A stretch of 64,000 nt of DNA, taken from positions 310,001 to 374,000 of the forward strand of contig KE546985.1 of the NCBI GenBank assembly GCA_000442125.1, given 5' to 3'. The notes under the pieces were generated by a model. It made no database searches. It saw only the letters and a list, made by a program, of their open reading frames with translations, and was not told the DNA's origin. The DNA comes from Opeltia flavorubescens (taxonomy: Eukaryota > Ascomycota > Lecanoromycetes > Teloschistales > Teloschistaceae). The first letter of the stretch is position 1, and every line of letters begins with the position of its first letter. This document shows positions 61,201 to 64,000 of the stretch, piece by piece. The position numbers and the translations under genes were made by a program.

Positions 61201-64000
61201 TATTATTTAAATAATTTAAAAAAATAAATTTATTTATTAATTTTTTTTAGAACTTTAAAAGACTCTAATTATCTATAATCTAATTTTTTTTTAAATTATA
61301 AAATACGAAGATTAATATACTATAATAGTATTTAATTATTTTTTTAAAAGTTTATAGCTTAATAATAAATATTATAATATTTTATCTATTATTTAAAAAT
61401 TTTTTTATAAAATTTAATTAAATATTTTTTTAAATCTTTTAACTAATTTATTTTTTTAAATATTAAAAGCGCTTTTTTTTTAAAAAATATATTTTTTAAT
61501 TTAATTTTTAAAAAATTAATATATTTTTTAAATAAATTATATTACGGTTTATTAATAATTATATATTTAATAATTATTATAAATAAATTTTATTAAAAAT
61601 AATAATTATAATTAATTATTTTACTTATAATTGTAATAAATTTATAGATAATATTTTAAAATTTAATTTTAATATTTTATTTTATTATTAATTTAAAGGT
61701 TAAATATTATATTAAATTTTTTTTTAATATTTAAATAATAATAAAAAATATTTTAAAATTTATTTATAAAAAAAAGTTTTTTATTATTAATAATTTCCCG
61801 TATAATTTTATAGTATTTAAATTCGCGTTATAATAGATTTATAAATCTTTTTATATTAATATTTTTAGTAATAGAAATATAAATTATATATTTAATTAAT
61901 TTATTTATTAATATAAAAATTAAATCGCAGATTCTTTTTATATAAAGGTCGGTTATAAATAATAAATTAAAAATAAAATCTATTATTACTATATAAAATA
62001 GTATTATACTTTTTAATAAAATTAATTTTAATTAATTATAAAATTTATAATAATAAGTTTATATTTTTTAATAATTAAAGTATAATTTATAAAAATTTTC
62101 TATTTTTTTAACTATATCTAGCTAATAATATTTTCTATAAATAAAATTCTCTATTTTATTCCGTTTTAAAATTATTATAATTTATATAAAAAATTATTTT
62201 CTTTTATTATTAGATTATTAGGTATATAAATCGCTAGATTTTTTAAAATAATTTATTTTTTTTAATCTTTTATTTAAAAAAATCTTTTTAATTAATAGTA
62301 AATTTTTAATATTTTTCCTTTTTAATAATAAAAGGGTTTTTTTATTAAAATTTAAAAAACTATTCTACTATAAATAATTATATATTTAAAAAAAATTATT
62401 TCGATTAAATAATTTATTAAATTAATAGCTAAAAATTTATAAAATTTAAAATTTTTTTTTATTTACAAATTCTTTTTAATTTTTATAAATAGCGAGAGTA
62501 TTTATAATAATTATATTATTTAATTATACCGTTAAAATTATTATAAATTTAATTATTTTAAATATTTTATTTTTTTTTTATAATTTAAACTAAGAGTTTT
62601 TATTATAAAATTTATTTTATAAAATAAATAGGAAATTATTATTATTATTTTTATTATTATTAGATTTTATAATATTAGATTTTTTAAATAATATATTAAT
62701 TAAATTTAACAAATCTTTTAAATATTTTATATAAAAATTAATATAATTAGTTTTTTTTACCTATTATATTTATTTTATAATAAACTTTTTTAAAATTATA
62801 AAATATTTAAAGTTAATATAGTTTATAATTATAAAAATTATTTTTTTAATTTTTTATAAATAATATCGCTAATTTTAAAAGCTTAATATTATAATATAAA
62901 GCTTTTTATTATATATATTTTAGTAAAATTTTATATTTTTAAATTTATAGCTAAAAAATACTATTAAATACTAGTATAAACTTTTTTCTAGTTTTAAATT
63001 AAAAATCCCCCCTATTTTACGCTTTAATATATCTATTCTTATATAAATTTTAGTATTTATACTATAATACTATAAAATAGGGGTTAAAATAAAAATTTTT
63101 TTTAATTTTTTAAAAATTTTTTATACTTTTTTAAACTAAATAAATTTAAATTTAATTTATCTTCTTTTATATTTTATATTAAATTGGTTAAAAGAATAGT
63201 TATTTATAAAAAACCTTTTATAAATCGCCTATAAAATTCTATAAATTTTAAAAATATTAAAATATTTTTTATATTTTTTAATACTAGCTATTTATTTATA
63301 ACCTCGATTTTTAAAAATTTTATACAAATTTTTTACTAACTTACTATAAAATTTAAAAAATATTTATAATTAAAAATATATTTTAATAGTTTTATATATA
63401 AATAATACTTTAATAAAGCTTTAATAACTATATAAATATATTTTTAAAATAGATTAATATATTATTTAAATAGATTATATAAAATAAATCTAGATAAAAT
63501 TATAATCTTTTATTAATATATAATTAGAATATAATAAAAATATTTATAAAATTAAATAGTAAAATTTAATATTCAAACTATTTATAGTAAATTCGAAATA
63601 TAATTTTCTATTTATTTTTTTATCTAATTTAAATATAATAATAAATATTATAAATATCGATTTTAATAAATCGTTTTATATATATAAATCTATCTAAAAT
63701 TTCTAATAATAAAAAAAAAATATTTATTTTTAATAAAAATTTTATTAAAATTTTTAATAATAATTTTATTAAACTTTTTATAATTTATATATAGTAATAC
63801 TATTATTTACCTTTTTAATAAATAATACTAGTATTTTAATTAAATTATTTAAAGGTTTTATCTAGCTTTTAATTTATATATTAATAAAGTAATTTCGAAT
63901 TACCGCTAATTTATCTAGTAATATATTATAAATTAGGCCTATTTTTAATTATTTATCTAGTTTTAAATTTATAAAGTATTTTATCTAATTATATATATTT
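58253..64000. other. Unclassified RIP-degraded repeat DNA to the right edge
   Basis: AT-rich throughout, no readable frame. I looked for the A, B and C LTR motifs and Helitron ends and found none. A GC patch at about 58,790-58,840 (CCGCCTGCGAATCTCGAGTT) and an inverted repeat at 63,009-63,083 are the only landmarks. Probably one or more further mobile elements whose ends lie outside the window. Confidence 0.5.
63009..63083. repeat. Inverted repeat CCCCTATTTTA / TAAAATAGGGG
   Basis: Perfect 11-bp arms at 63009..63019 and 63073..63083 with a 53-base spacer. It stands out because CCCC and GGGG are otherwise nearly absent in this block. Possibly the remains of a palindromic element end. Confidence 0.5.

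Larger units (their letters stand above)
51300..64000. other. RIP-type AT-rich block 2
   Basis: Same composition as block 1: nearly only A and T, few CA or TG, residual C and G in CG, GC and CT. Contains A copy 2 and unclassified repeat DNA; continues past the right edge. Confidence 0.9.

Noticed and set aside
25430-64000. Search for intact gag/pol-type or transposase frames in the AT-rich blocks
   Set aside because: Stops are too dense everywhere. Elements were placed only by their terminal repeats and by copy-to-copy alignment, and no superfamily was assigned.
1-64000. CRISPR arrays, bacterial operons, riboswitches, rRNA
   Set aside because: The sequence is fungal nuclear DNA by gene structure and RIP pattern. 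No regularly spaced repeats with unique spacers and no conserved rRNA segments were seen.

Overview
The window looks like part of a filamentous ascomycete (Pezizomycotina) genome. Three things support this. Genes have short introns of about 55-90 nt with fungal splice signals. The protein families are typical of these fungi (DUF7924, a CSC1/DUF221 channel, an orphan kinase, an AT-hook protein, a Ulp1-like protease). The genome is split into normal-GC blocks and extremely AT-rich blocks in which CA/TG dinucleotides are nearly absent, which is the signature of repeat-induced point mutation (RIP). The species cannot be named from the sequence.

Layout. 1-25.4 kb is a normal-GC block, gene-poor and full of decaying genes. 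It holds the 5' part of a spliced DUF7924 gene with an HQD-tetrapeptide repeat (running off the left edge), broken genes at 4.8-5.5 kb, 6.0-6.8 kb (thaumatin-like) and 8.4-9.1 kb, a 318-bp Helitron, a broken CSC1-type channel gene (9.8-12.3 kb), an intact orphan protein kinase (12.8-13.9 kb), a small Cys-rich ORF, and a three-hook AT-hook gene with an 8-codon first exon (17.4-18.0 kb). 18-25.4 kb contains almost nothing intact.

25.4-47.1 kb is an AT-rich block made of nested transposons. An LTR element (family A, about 195-bp LTRs) is interrupted by a Helitron (27,080-28,949, containing the assembly gap) and by two other LTR elements (B, about 6.0 kb; C, about 8.1 kb). A second copy of family A at 51.9-58.25 kb is not split by nested elements and serves as the reference that makes the nesting readable.

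47.1-51.3 kb is a normal-GC island between the two A copies. It carries one apparently intact gene, an 804-residue protein with a Ulp1/C48-type cysteine-protease domain, built from three exons that join in frame. 51.3-64 kb is again AT-rich: A copy 2 and then unclassified RIP-degraded repeat DNA to the right edge.

The genes do not form a recognisable pathway or cluster. The coherent story is genome structure: waves of LTR and Helitron insertion, RIP decay, and a few surviving genes.
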